64,000 nt of DNA from an uncultured Atopobiaceae bacterium (GCA_944322145.1 CALUNW010000005.1:157334-221333); one strand, 5' to 3'; counted from the stretch's first letter, positions 50,661-58,984 are shown. The notes: a model not told the origin generated them from the sequence alone. Made by a program: numbers and translations.

Positions 50661-51494
50661 CTAGCCGAGTGCCGTGCGGCTGATATTGTGGTGTGAGCGG
50701 TCGAAGTCTGACGTGATGTAGAGCGTGTAGAGAAGGTCGACCATGTAGAGCTGGGCGGTCCGCGACGCCATGGCGCCGGCACGCTGCAGGGACTCTCGCG
50801 CCGTGACGAAGAGACGGCAGGTCGCCATGCGGCTGACCGAGTTCTTGTCGGACTTGGTGATGCTGATGATGGGCGTGCCGTTGTCCTTGAGGATGCGCGC
50901 GATGACCTTCATCTCGGGGCTCTCCCCCGAGTAGGAGACGATGATTCCGACGTGGGTCGGGCCGGAGTTGATCGCCTGGACCTTCTGGCGGTCGTAGTGC
51001 TGGTGGATGATCGAGCACTTGCCGACACGCGTGAACTTTGACTCGGCGTCCATGGCCACGAGCAGCGAGGCGCCGATGCCGTAGAGGTCCACGATGGTCG
51101 CTGCGTGGAGCAGCGAGACCGCCTGGGCGAGAGCGTCCATGTCTACGAGCTCGTGCGTCTCCTGAATGGTCTTGACCGAGATGCTCGTGAGCTTCTCGAC
51201 TACTTCGGCGGGGGAGTCCGTCGGCTCGATGGTGGTGGTGTCGAGGTAGTCCAGGTCGATGGTCTCGAGATGATGGACTTCCTCCGCGAGAAGCAGCCTC
51301 AGGCTGGCGTATCCCGAGATGCCGACCCTCTTGCAGAGGCGCGACACCGTCGAGGGGGAGGTGTACGCGGCCTCCGCGAGCTCGTAGACCGTGGAATTGA
51401 GGACGGAGCGGGGGTCCTCGATGATGACGTCGCGCACCTGGGCCTCTGCGGGGGAGAGGCTCTCGCAGTCTCGCAGCTTGATGAGGACTCCCAT
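50661..51494 (-). CDS. RpiR/MurR-family regulator
   Basis: Phosphosugar-responsive transcription factor of 277 residues. The N-terminal helix-turn-helix (about 1-75) has STVYELAEAAYTSPSTVSRL and CKRVGISGYASLRLLL. The C-terminal SIS domain (about 110-270) has VDLYGIGASLLVAMDAESKF, IIVSYSGESPEM and ISITKSDKNSV. ATG at 51494 follows GGGCGGAGGCCGTC. It lies 192 bases upstream of the PTS-nanE-murQ operon on the same strand and probably controls it, with an amino-sugar 6-phosphate as the signal. Confidence 0.92.
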   Translation of the reverse strand: MGVLIKLRDCESLSPAEAQVRDVIIEDPRSVLNSTVYELAEAAYTSPSTVSRLCKRVGISGYASLRLLLAEEVHHLETIDLDYLDTTTIEPTDSPAEVVEKLTSISVKTIQETHELVDMDALAQAVSLLHAATIVDLYGIGASLLVAMDAESKFTRVGKCSIIHQHYDRQKVQAINSGPTHVGIIVSYSGESPEMKVIARILKDNGTPIISITKSDKNSVSRMATCRLFVTARESLQRAGAMASRTAQLYMVDLLYTLYITSDFDRSHHNISRTALG

Positions 51495-51558
51495 GACGGC
51501 CTCCGCCCTTCGACTCGGATGCGGACATGGTAGCAGGGAGCGGGGACGGCGCCGCTCG

Positions 51559-52017
51559 TCAGCCCAGAGCGGCGCCCTTCGCCGGCCTGCCGGCGGCACG
51601 GGGCGCGTTGAACCGCGCCATGACGTCGGAGGCGGATATCATCCGGGCGTTGCCGCTCTTGACGCTCCGGAGCTTCCCGGCGGCGACGAGCGCATGAATG
51701 CGGGCACGGGTCACGCCGAGGACGTCAGCCGCCTCGCGGACGGACATGGTCTCGTCGAAGATGGTACCCGGCTCTGCGAGCGTGAGGATGCCCACCGCCA
51801 TCCCTCCCTCGGGGCACGCTCCCCCAAAGCGCCCCCGCTCGGGCACGTCGCGCCCTTCCGCAAGAAGCCCCGAGATGCGCAGCGCCAGCGCGTCCTGTGC
51901 CATGTAGGCCGCATCTGCGACATCCTCGCCCTGCGTCACGATGTCGAGGTCCGCGATGCGCGCCTCCCAGCCCTCCTCGCGCGGCATGAGAATTGCCTCG
52001 TAGAAGTACCTCCCCAT
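51559..52017 (-). CDS. hicB: HicB-type antitoxin with C-terminal DNA-binding domain
   Basis: A 152-residue antitoxin. Residues 1-70 are the HicB partial RNase-H-like fold (YFYEAILMPREEGWEARIAD, VTQGEDVADAAYMAQDALAL). The C-terminal part has an excisionase/MerR-like helix-turn-helix (MSVREAADVLGVTRARIHAL, KLRSVKSGNARMISASDVMA) that should give operon autoregulation. The start lies one base after the hicA stop. The helix-turn-helix is of the SinR/excisionase style rather than the ribbon-helix-helix seen in many HicB proteins. Confidence 0.88.
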   Translation of the reverse strand: MGRYFYEAILMPREEGWEARIADLDIVTQGEDVADAAYMAQDALALRISGLLAEGRDVPERGRFGGACPEGGMAVGILTLAEPGTIFDETMSVREAADVLGVTRARIHALVAAGKLRSVKSGNARMISASDVMARFNAPRAAGRPAKGAALG

Positions 52018-52018
52018 C

Positions 52019-52219
52019 TCATCCCCTCCTCTGTCGCTCGCCGCCGACCTTTTTCCTGATGTCGCTCTCCACTCCGGGGGAGAGGTCCCCTCGATGTCGT
52101 GGGATCATGACCTTCTCTCCCCGCGGCATCGTGAACTCGTCATGCTCCCTCCCGTGGCCGGCGAAGACTCCTCCGTTCATTCGAACGAGCCTTACGGCAG
52201 TGCGATAGGTCAGGGACAT
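52019..52219 (-). CDS. hicA: HicA-type mRNA interferase toxin
   Basis: A 66-residue toxin with a double-stranded-RNA-binding-like fold that cleaves mRNA independently of the ribosome. It reads TAVRLVRMNGGVFAGHGREH, DEFTMPRGEKVMIPRHRGDL and SPGVESDIRKKVGG. The catalytic His is in GGVFAGHGREH. Families usually read GWxxxRxxGSH at this point, so the glycine-serine is changed to GHG. ATG at 52219 follows GCCGGAGCCCG. The toxin-first order with hicB downstream is typical. Upstream is an A/T-rich patch (52260-52320). Confidence 0.87.
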   Translation of the reverse strand: MSLTYRTAVRLVRMNGGVFAGHGREHDEFTMPRGEKVMIPRHRGDLSPGVESDIRKKVGGERQRRG

Positions 52220-52325
52220 CGGGCTCCGGCCCCCGTGCCGTCTTGTCCCATGGTACTCCAATCCACGAAAATGTGACTTATAGATACATTTATTAGCTGC
52301 TGCGCATTGAAATCCTTTTGGCACC

Positions 52326-53582
52326 CTATGCCGGGATCTCGTCGTAGACGTCGTAGTCGGCGTCGCGCATGTCGGGCTCCTCGCAGGCCTCGTAGTCGCC
52401 GAAACGGCTGAGGTCATCGTCGTCCGCGGGCGGCAGGTCCTTCTCGCCGCCGCCTCCGAGCAGCTCCTGCCACCGGGCGCGGTCGTCCTCGAAGCCCGCG
52501 AGCCGCTCCCGCGCGACGGCGAGGCTGAAGGGGAAGAAGCCCCGCTCTCCCGTCTCGGCGAGCGCTCGGATGACGTTGCGCCCGCTGCGGTACAGCTCGT
52601 CCTCAAAGGCGACGAAGCCGTCCACGTCGGCCACCCACTCGGGCGGCGCGTCCCCCACGCCGTCGATGAGCTGCGGCCCAAGGCCCGAGACCCCCTCGCG
52701 CGCCTCGAGGACCCTCAGGGAGACCTCCCAGGGCGCGCCGCCGCCATAGCAGTACGTGGCCTCGCACGTCCGCGGGAACACGTCGCCGAGGCGCAGCTCC
52801 GACGCGCGCTCCTCGACGAACTTCTTCTTGCGGGTCCTCGGGCGGGGAATGGCGCCGAGGACGTCCTTCTCGCCGACGAGCAGGTTGTCCCGGTTGCGCG
52901 CGAGAAGGAAGCCAAACGGGCGCCGGTCCGTCCAGCAGAGGCATCGCTGGATGATGAGGTGCAGGTCGAGGAACGTGAGCCCCGCGGGGACGACGATCTT
53001 TCGCCAGCACGGGCCGACCGCCCGACGGCCGTAGCTGTCGCCATAGAGCCCGCCGAAGTACCCGCCGAACGACCCGCGGTCGTTGAGGGCGACCTCGAGG
53101 TGGATGAGGAGGGAGCTGCCTTCCGCGGGGTCGCGGTGATAGGCGGCGGGCGGGTCCGCGAGGGCGGTGGGCGAGAAGTGCGCGCGCAGGCCGAGGGGGC
53201 TCTTCCCGCCCTCCGACACGGCGGCGACGAACTCCGTCATCGTGAGCGGGCCCGCGCCCGCTGCCGCCTGGTCGGCGAACAGGCGCGGCGTGGCGGCGCG
53301 GATCTCCTCGCGCGTGGCGCCGAGGGACGGCCCGAGCGCGAGCTGGAGGTACTTGAGCGCTCCGAGCGCCTCCAGGGCGCCCTCCTCGGTGAGGTAGAGG
53401 AGCTCGCCCCCGTCCGCAAACTCCACGAGGCCGTAGTCGCGCAGGGTCGAGAGCGTGGACACGCAAAACGAGCGTGTGCCCTGGTACGATCCGTGGCGCT
53501 CTGCCGCGGGGCTTCTGTTCAGATAGGCGAGGACGAGCGTGAAGAGGCAGCTGAGCGTCTGGTTGAGGCTTCTCTGGGGCAT
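52326..53582 (-). CDS. pRiA4b ORF-3-like protein with N-terminal DUF6429-like domain
   Basis: A 418-residue protein in two parts. The first 90 residues (QRSLNQTLSCLFTLVLAYLN, then VSTLSTLRDYGLVEF) look like a small winged-helix domain reported in phage or accessory contexts. The middle and C-terminal part (about 160-360) resembles the pRiA4b ORF-3/IS1096 TnpR domain: GLTFLDLHLIIQRCLCWTD, LGDVFPRTCEATYCYGGGAP and WEVSLRVLEA. An acidic C-terminus follows. No catalytic motif is known for the family. ATG at 53582 follows AAGGAGCCGACC. It neighbours the hicAB pair, consistent with accessory DNA. Confidence 0.78.
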   Translation of the reverse strand: MPQRSLNQTLSCLFTLVLAYLNRSPAAERHGSYQGTRSFCVSTLSTLRDYGLVEFADGGELLYLTEEGALEALGALKYLQLALGPSLGATREEIRAATPRLFADQAAAGAGPLTMTEFVAAVSEGGKSPLGLRAHFSPTALADPPAAYHRDPAEGSSLLIHLEVALNDRGSFGGYFGGLYGDSYGRRAVGPCWRKIVVPAGLTFLDLHLIIQRCLCWTDRRPFGFLLARNRDNLLVGEKDVLGAIPRPRTRKKKFVEERASELRLGDVFPRTCEATYCYGGGAPWEVSLRVLEAREGVSGLGPQLIDGVGDAPPEWVADVDGFVAFEDELYRSGRNVIRALAETGERGFFPFSLAVARERLAGFEDDRARWQELLGGGGEKDLPPADDDDLSRFGDYEACEEPDMRDADYDVYDEIPA

Positions 53583-53891
53583 GGTCGGCTCCTTCGCTTT
53601 CCGGGGGCGGGACGGGTGCATGGGAGCCTACGCCCGAGGCGGTTTCTCGCGTCTGCCACGGAGCTGACGCGAAGCTGCGTCCGCTGGTCGAGGCGCTGGG
53701 GGCGCCCGGGGCTTCGCGTTCTTCTCGGTGAGCGGCCGTTGGACGGGCCTGGGAGGCGTCTTTCGTCCCGCGTGCGAGAAAGCGGCGTCACGACGCGCAC
53801 TTTTGTGCGCGCTCCTGTCACGGCGCTTACGGGTCCCTTACGCACGGCGCCTATCGTAAGGACAAAGGCGATGCATACGCGGAGGTGCGCC
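53583..53891. other. Gap with hairpins, no supported gene
   Basis: A CGCGAAGC/GCTTCGCG pair (about 53680-53719), a tight CGCGCAC-TTTT-GTGCGCG hairpin (about 53796-53815), and a GTTCTTCTCG motif (53718-53727) occur here. TATCGT about 20 bases before 53871 may be a -10 for the small membrane protein that follows. Confidence 0.4.
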
Positions 53892-54086
53892 GTGATTGAG
53901 AACGTACTGGGGCCTGAGGCCTCCTATCTGCGACGACTTGGTGCGCTGTGCGCGCTGCTCTGCGGAGTGTGCGCCGTGCTCGGTCTGGCGCTCGTGGCGG
54001 TTCGGCCGAGCGTCGACCACCTCGTCGCCACCGTCTGCGCGCTCGCGATGGCCCTTGTGGGGATGGTGCTCGCCCGGCGGTCGTGA
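53892..54086 (+). CDS. Small two-helix membrane protein
   Basis: A 64-residue protein (GTG start) with two membrane helices, LGALCALLCGVCAVLGLALV and HLVATVCALAMALVGMVLAR, joined by a short polar turn. GCGGAGGTGCGCC precedes the GTG. An in-frame ATG at 53871 with its own AAAGG would add seven residues and cannot be excluded. No family is recognised. It lies just upstream of the copper module but is not obviously part of it. Confidence 0.6.
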   Translation: MIENVLGPEASYLRRLGALCALLCGVCAVLGLALVAVRPSVDHLVATVCALAMALVGMVLARRS

Positions 54087-54130
54087 GGCGCGTCGCGGCG
54101 TTGTGTACACAATTTCATTACTGATATGAG

Positions 54131-54175
54131 GTTCTTCTCGGCAAAGACGCTGGTAGAGGCGTTGCCGAGAAGAAC
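54131..54175. repeat. Inverted repeat built from two GTTCTTCTCG motifs
   Basis: GTTCTTCTCGGCAA (from 54131) and TTGCCGAGAAGAAC (to 54175) pair around a GACGC...GCG loop. It lies 45 bases after the small membrane-protein gene and upstream of the copper promoter. It may act as a terminator but lacks a T tract. Confidence 0.75.
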
Positions 54176-54215
54176 ATCAATTTCTGAATAGTGTGCGCAT
54201 CGCCTGACGTCACGT

Positions 54216-54273
54216 TTGACAGGTACCCCCATGGGGTATACACTCCTCAGTAACAGATACCCCCTACGGGTAT
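54216..54273 (+). promoter_or_regulatory. Copper-responsive promoter with two CsoR-type operators
   Basis: TTGACA (54216-54221), a 17-base spacer and TACACT (54239-54244) form a strong promoter. The spacer is itself a CsoR-type dyad, TACCCCCATGGGGTA (54224-54238), so a bound repressor would block polymerase. A second site, ATACCCCCTACGGGTAT (54257-54273), covers the start region. Both match the known TACCC...GGGTA CsoR consensus. The csoR ATG is 17 bases beyond the second site. Confidence 0.9.
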
Positions 54274-54290
54274 GACGAGAGAGGAGCCCC

Positions 54291-54602
54291 ATGGCCGAGA
54301 AGAGCGAATGCCCGCACTGCGGCGCCCTCAAGCACACGCCGCGCTCCGCCGCGCTCAAGGCCGATGTGGCACGTCGCATCAACCGCGCCGTCGGCCAGCT
54401 GAACGGCATTCGGGCGATGGTGGAGGGGGACCGCTACTGCGGCGACGTCCTCACGCAGCTCGCCGCCGTGGAGTCCGCCGTCAAGGCCATCTCGCGCGAG
54501 GTCATGCGCGACCACCTGGAGACCTGCGTGGTCGAGCGCATTCAGGCGGGCGACACTGAGGTGACGGACGAGGTCATGGACCTCTTCAAGAAGTTCATGT
54601 GA
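54291..54602 (+). CDS. csoR: CsoR-family copper-sensing repressor
   Basis: All-helical repressor that releases DNA when it binds Cu(I). The 103-residue protein has the core RRINRAVGQLNGIRAMVEGD and the metal ligands in RYCGDVLTQ (Cys50), DHLETCV (His75 and Cys79), the C-H-C set of copper sensors. The N-terminus has an additional CPHCG pair. ATG follows GAGAGGAGCCCC. It is first in an operon with copA, under a promoter with two matching operators, so it is autoregulated. Confidence 0.95.
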   Translation: MAEKSECPHCGALKHTPRSAALKADVARRINRAVGQLNGIRAMVEGDRYCGDVLTQLAAVESAVKAISREVMRDHLETCVVERIQAGDTEVTDEVMDLFKKFM

Positions 54603-54603
54603 T

Positions 54604-54678
54604 TGATCCAATTGGGGACAGACCCCTTTTGAATCATGAGATCGATGATTCAAAAGGGGTCTGTCCCCAATTGGATCA
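54604..54678. repeat. Perfect 34-bp inverted repeat, GGGGAC family
   Basis: Arms 54604-54637 and 54645-54678 are exact complements with a seven-base loop. The left arm begins TGATCCAATTGGGGACAGAC and contains CCCCTTTTGAAT. It occupies the whole csoR-copA gap and ends one or two bases before the copA ribosome binding site, so the hairpin could affect copA translation. Confidence 0.95.
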
Positions 54679-54691
54679 TTGGGAGGTGGCA

Positions 54692-57256
54692 ATGAGAGAG
54701 ACCTTTGACATCACGGGCATGACCTGCGCGGCATGCTCGTCGCGCGTGCAGAAGGCGGCGGGCGAGGTGCCGGGTGTGGCCTGCGCCAACGTGAACCTGC
54801 TCAAGAACTCGATGGAGCTCGACTACGACGGCTCCTCAGAGACGGCCGCGGCAGTCGTCGACGCCATCGAGCGCGCGGGCTACGGCGCCGCCCGGCGGTC
54901 CCGTGCGGGCGAGAGGGGCGCCGCTGCCCCCGAGCGCCCGGGTGCTGCCGCCGAGCGGGCCGTCAAGGAGAAGCGCGACCAGCTCGTGATCTCGGCGATC
55001 TTCTCGGTGCCGCTCTTCTATGTTGCCATGGGACCGATGTTCGGGTGGCCGCAGCCGCCCTTCCTCGCGGGCGACAAGAACCTCATGGCGCAGGGCCTGA
55101 CGCAGCTGCTGCTGTGCGCGCCGATCCTCTTTGCCAACCGCCACTACTTCATCACCGGCTTCAGGACGCTGGCGCACCGCGCGCCCAACATGGACTCGCT
55201 CATTGCGCTGGGGTCGGCGGCCTCCGCCGCGTGGTCCGTGGCGCAGCTCTACCGCATGGCGTGGGCGGTCGGCGCCGGTGACGCTGCCACCCTCCATGCT
55301 GCCGCGCACAGCCTCTACTTTGACTCCGCGGGCATGATCCTCACCCTCATCACGCTGGGCAAGTTCTTCGAGGCGCGCGCCAAGGGCCGCACCACCGACG
55401 CGATCGCCGCCCTCATGGACCTCGCTCCCAAGACGGCCGTCGTCGTGCGCGACGGCGAGGAGGTCGAGGTGCCCACCGAGGACGTGACGGTGGGGGAGCG
55501 CGTGGTCGTGCGCGCCGGCGGGTCCGTGCCGGTGGACGGCGTCGTGCTCGAGGGCTCGGCCGCCATCGACGAGTCCGCCATCACAGGCGAGCCCGTGCCG
55601 CGCGAGGTTGGCCCGGGCGACCGCGTGACCGGCGCCACCGTCTCCACACGCGGCTGGATCGCGCTGAAGGCGTGCGCGGTGGGTGACGACACAACCCTCG
55701 CCGGCATCATCCGCCTCGTCGACGAGGCCACCAGCTCCAAGGCCCCCATCGAGCGCATGGCCGACAAGATCGCGGGCGTCTTCGTCCCCGTGGTCATCGC
55801 CATCGCCGCCGTGACCTTCGTCGCGTGGCTCGGGCTCGCCGGCGACGTTGCAACGGCGCTCACGCACGCCATCTCCATCCTCGTCATCTCCTGCCCGTGC
55901 GCGCTCGGCCTGGCCACGCCCACCGCCATCATGGTGGGCACCGGGCGCGGCGCCGCCAACGGCATCCTCATCAAGTCGGCGGAGGCGCTCGAGACCGCCT
56001 GCAACGTGGATGCGGTCGTGCTGGACAAGACCGGCACCGTCACCGCCGGCGCGCCGCGCGTGACGGACGTCCGCCTCGCGGCCGGCGTCACCGAGGGACA
56101 GCTCCTGCGCGTGGCTGCGGCTCTCGAGCGCAAGAGCGAGCACCCGCTCGCGGGCGCCCTCTGCGACTACGCCGACGAGAAGGGCCCCGGCTCCGACGCT
56201 CGCGCGCGAGTCGAGAAGTTCGAGCAGGTCCCGGGCGGCGGCCTCTCCGCGCTCGTGGACGGCGTCCCCGCGCTCGCCGGCAACGCGCGCCTGATGGCGG
56301 CGCGCGGCGTCGCCCTCGGAGAGCTCGCCGGCGCCGCGGAGGCGCTCGCCGACGACGGCAAGACCCCGCTGTTCTTCTCGTCCGACGGGCGCGTCCTGGG
56401 CATGGTGGCCGTCGCCGACCCCGTCAAGCCCACGAGCGCCGCCGCGATCGCCCGCCTGCGCGCCATGGGCGCCCGCACGGTGCTTCTCACCGGCGACCAG
56501 GAGCGCACCGCCGCCGCGGTGGCGCGCCAGGTGGGCGTGGACGAGGTCGTTGCCGGCGTGCTGCCTGCGCAGAAGGAGGCCAAGGTCCGCGAGCTGCAGG
56601 CCGCCGGGCGCACCGTCGCCATGGTCGGCGACGGCATCAACGACGCCCCCGCGCTCGCTCGCGCCGACGTGGGCATCGCCATCGGGGCGGGCACAGACGT
56701 GGCGATCTCCTCGGCCGACGTGGTGCTCATGCACTCCGACCCGGCCGACGTCGCCACCGCGATGGAGCTCTCCCGCGCCACCATGCGCAACATCAAGCAG
56801 AACCTCTTCTGGGCGCTCTTCTACAACGCCATCTGCATTCCCGTGGCCGCGGGCGCGCTGTCGCCCTGGGGCGTCACGCTCAACCCGATGATCGGCGCGG
56901 CGGCCATGGGCTTCTCGTCCGTCTTCGTGGTGAGCAACGCGCTGCGCCTGCGCACCTGGCGGCCGAGCGAACAGGCAACGCCGGCGGAGCCCGCCGCCGT
57001 CGAGATCGAGAGCGTGTCCGTTGACACAGCCGAGAGAAAGGAACCCACCATGACCAAGACCCTGAACGTCACCGGAATGATGTGCCAGCACTGCGTCGCG
57101 CACGTGAAGAAGGCGCTCGAGGGCGTGGAGGGCGTGAGCTCCGTTGACGTGAACCTCGAGGCCGGCACCGCGACCGTCGAGGCTGCCGAGGGCGTGGCCG
57201 ACGAGGCGCTCGTGGCGGCCGTCGTCGACGCCGGGTACGAGGCCGCCGTGGCGTAG
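54692..57256 (+). CDS. copA: Copper-exporting P1B ATPase with fused C-terminal CopZ domain
   Basis: Exports Cu(I) from the cytosol using ATP. The 854-residue protein has an N-terminal metal-binding domain (GMTCAACSS, Cys12 and Cys15), eight membrane segments with the transport motif ISCPCALGLATP (Cys-Pro-Cys near 400), actuator TGEP, phosphorylation site DKTGT (Asp near 446), KSEHPLAG and GDGIND (near 647). After the last helix a linker of about 45 residues leads to a second heavy-metal domain with GMMCQHC (residues 787-854). That domain begins at an ATG with its own ribosome binding site, so free CopZ may also be made. ATG at 54692 follows TTGGGAGGTGGCA. Confidence 0.95.
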   Translation: MRETFDITGMTCAACSSRVQKAAGEVPGVACANVNLLKNSMELDYDGSSETAAAVVDAIERAGYGAARRSRAGERGAAAPERPGAAAERAVKEKRDQLVISAIFSVPLFYVAMGPMFGWPQPPFLAGDKNLMAQGLTQLLLCAPILFANRHYFITGFRTLAHRAPNMDSLIALGSAASAAWSVAQLYRMAWAVGAGDAATLHAAAHSLYFDSAGMILTLITLGKFFEARAKGRTTDAIAALMDLAPKTAVVVRDGEEVEVPTEDVTVGERVVVRAGGSVPVDGVVLEGSAAIDESAITGEPVPREVGPGDRVTGATVSTRGWIALKACAVGDDTTLAGIIRLVDEATSSKAPIERMADKIAGVFVPVVIAIAAVTFVAWLGLAGDVATALTHAISILVISCPCALGLATPTAIMVGTGRGAANGILIKSAEALETACNVDAVVLDKTGTVTAGAPRVTDVRLAAGVTEGQLLRVAAALERKSEHPLAGALCDYADEKGPGSDARARVEKFEQVPGGGLSALVDGVPALAGNARLMAARGVALGELAGAAEALADDGKTPLFFSSDGRVLGMVAVADPVKPTSAAAIARLRAMGARTVLLTGDQERTAAAVARQVGVDEVVAGVLPAQKEAKVRELQAAGRTVAMVGDGINDAPALARADVGIAIGAGTDVAISSADVVLMHSDPADVATAMELSRATMRNIKQNLFWALFYNAICIPVAAGALSPWGVTLNPMIGAAAMGFSSVFVVSNALRLRTWRPSEQATPAEPAAVEIESVSVDTAERKEPTMTKTLNVTGMMCQHCVAHVKKALEGVEGVSSVDVNLEAGTATVEAAEGVADEALVAAVVDAGYEAAVA
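57050..57256 (+). CDS. copZ: Possible internally initiated CopZ copper chaperone
   Basis: Within copA, AGAAAGGA lies seven bases before the ATG at 57050. From there 68 residues form a complete CopZ: MTKTLNVTGMMCQHCVAHVK, then LEGVEGVSSVDVNLEAGTAT and VAAVVDAGYEAAVA. It reads exactly like a separate chaperone gene joined to copA by loss of the copA stop. Internal initiation is an inference from the signal. Confidence 0.5.
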   Translation: MTKTLNVTGMMCQHCVAHVKKALEGVEGVSSVDVNLEAGTATVEAAEGVADEALVAAVVDAGYEAAVA

Positions 57257-57305
57257 TCCCGGCCCGTAGGTCTCGCTCTGCGCCGAGCAGCGTGGCTCGA
57301 CCCGT

Positions 57306-57433
57306 GCGCCGAGTAAGAGAAATGTGCGAGATAGCGCCGAACAGCTGGCTCGACCCGTGCGCCGAGTAAGAGTTATGTGCGAGAAGTGCCCCCATTTTGG
57401 GTCGATTCTTGCAAATTACTCTTACTCGGCGCC
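57306..57433. repeat. Direct and inverted repeats, CCGAGTAAGAG family
   Basis: A stretch of about 53 bases ending GCGCCGAGTAAGAG(A/T)(A/T)ATGTGCG is present twice in tandem (ending near 57329 and 57382). The second copy then pairs with CTCTTACTCGGCGC (57420-57433) in an inverted repeat. The end sequence is shared with the element at 30626-30695. Confidence 0.85.
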
Positions 57434-57434
57434 G

Positions 57435-57510
57435 CTGCCTCGGGCCGCTGCTGCCTCGGGCCGCTGCTGCCTCGGGCCGCCGTCTCGGCGCCGCTGCCTC
57501 GGGCCGCTGC
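57435..57510. repeat. 16-bp tandem repeat
   Basis: CTGCCTCGGGCCGCTG occurs twice exactly (57435-57450, 57451-57466), then a third copy lacks its last two bases, and after CGTCTCGGCGC a fourth copy follows. It lies in the leader region of the MFS gene, next to the inverted repeat. Confidence 0.85.
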
Positions 57511-57608
57511 GGTCCCAGGGCGCGCAGCGCCCCCGATGCGCCATAGGCTCTCGGCGGCAAAGTCCTACAATGGTCCGGCTCCAACCGTGCGTCACAAAGG
57601 ACCAACCC

Positions 57609-58817
57609 ATGGACCTCACCTCAGAGCAGAAGCGCGTCGTCTACACGCTGGGCTTCTGCGGCCTCGTCTCCGCCGCCGACAACTGGTTCGTCTCGCCGGC
57701 GCTGCCCGCCATCGCAAACGCGCTCGGCGTGGCGGCCTCGGCGGCGGCGATCGTGCTCACCGCCTACCTCGTGCCGTACGGCCTGCTGCAGCCGGTCTGC
57801 GGCACGCTCGGCGACCGCTTCGGACGGCTGCGCGTGCTCCACGTGATCGTGGCGGGACTTGCGCTCGGGACGTTCCTCTGCGCCGTGGCGCCCACGCTTC
57901 CGCTCCTGGTGGCGGCGCGCGTGGTCACGGGCTGCTTCGCCGCGGGGATCATCGCGGTCTCGCAGGCGCTCGTCGGCGACGTGGTGGGCCCGGAGCGCCG
58001 CGGCGCTGCCGTGGGCATCCTCATGGGCATCACCTTCACCGGCCAGGGGCTCTCCTCGGGCCTGGGCGGCATCATCACCGACCTCATGAGCTGGCGCGCG
58101 GCCTTCGCGTGCTTCGGCGTGCTCGCGGTCGTGGCGCTGGCGCTTCTGCTTCGGCTTCCCGAGACAGGCGAGAAGGACGCGCATGACGAGAAGGACGCGC
58201 CGCCCGCACCCGCCCCGACCGGCTCGTTCTTCTCGCGCGCCGCCCGCATCTTCTTTGGCGGCCACCGTGCCGTGTACCTCGTCGCGTGCTCCACGGGCCT
58301 CGTCTTCCTGGGGGTCTACGGCTTCATGGGGACGTTTCTTGCCGAGCGCTGCGGCCTCGGCTCCACGCAGGCGGGCCTCATCATGATGCTCTACGGAGTG
58401 ATGTGCCTCGTGGGCGGCACCGTCTCCGGGCGCATCGGCGCGGCGCGCGGGCCCCGCGGCGTCATCTACGTGGGCGAGGCGTCGGGGCTTGTGGCCATCG
58501 CCGCGTTGCTCGCGGTGAGCGTCACGGGCTCGTGGGCTCCGGCGCTGCTCGCCGCGGGCGCGCTGGGATTTGGCTACATCCTCACGCAGCCCACGCTCGT
58601 CTCGCTCTCCATGGACGCGGACCCCGCGCAGACCGGGCTCTGCACGGGCCTCATCGGCCTCGGCGTCTTCGCGGGCGGAGGCGTGGGCTCGGCGCTCGGC
58701 GGCCAGCTCGTGAGCGCCGGTGGCTACCCGCTGCTTTGGGGTGCGGCCGCTGTGCTGCTGACGGTGCAGCTCGTAGCGGGCGGCCGCGCGCTTGCCGCAC
58801 TGGAGCGCGCGCGATAG
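57609..58817 (+). CDS. MFS transporter, drug-efflux-like
   Basis: A 402-residue major facilitator with 12 membrane segments and a charged central loop (GEKDAHDEKDAPPAPAPTG, near 190-208). Motif A is visible between helices 2 and 3 (GTLGDRFGRLRVL), and the antiporter-type GAAVGILMGITFTGQGL region follows helix 4. The substrate cannot be deduced. ATG at 57609 follows CAAAGGACCAACCC; the frame is open much further upstream through repeats, which is discarded. A TACAAT at about 57565 may be its -10. Confidence 0.9.
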   Translation: MDLTSEQKRVVYTLGFCGLVSAADNWFVSPALPAIANALGVAASAAAIVLTAYLVPYGLLQPVCGTLGDRFGRLRVLHVIVAGLALGTFLCAVAPTLPLLVAARVVTGCFAAGIIAVSQALVGDVVGPERRGAAVGILMGITFTGQGLSSGLGGIITDLMSWRAAFACFGVLAVVALALLLRLPETGEKDAHDEKDAPPAPAPTGSFFSRAARIFFGGHRAVYLVACSTGLVFLGVYGFMGTFLAERCGLGSTQAGLIMMLYGVMCLVGGTVSGRIGAARGPRGVIYVGEASGLVAIAALLAVSVTGSWAPALLAAGALGFGYILTQPTLVSLSMDADPAQTGLCTGLIGLGVFAGGGVGSALGGQLVSAGGYPLLWGAAAVLLTVQLVAGGRALAALERAR

Positions 58818-58912
58818 CTGCGCCCGCTGCACGCGACAGGAGCACTCCGCGTCCTTCTCGGCAGCTTTATCCTGCCCGCCTCGCATGACATTCGGGCCCG
58901 TGGGTAGGTGCC

Positions 58913-58984
58913 GGTTGTGTGCAACAACTTTGATGTGAGGGCGCCGCGGGGCTCCGGCTCGCATCAAAGTTGTTGCGCACAACC
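58913..58984. repeat. Inverted repeat with 27-bp arms
   Basis: GGTTGTGTGCAACAACTTTG begins the left arm and CAAAGTTGTTGCGCACAACC ends the right arm, with few mismatches and an 18-base G/C loop. A short relative, TATGTTGCACACAACCGG, occurs at about 59053-59070. The gap 58818-59264 otherwise holds no supported gene; CGAGAAGAAC-type motifs occur at 58849-58858 and 59234-59243. Confidence 0.88.

Noticed and set aside
57324..57608. Upstream extension of the MFS gene
   Set aside because: The frame passes through tandem and inverted repeats; the ATG at 57609 with AAAGGA starts at the expected first helix.
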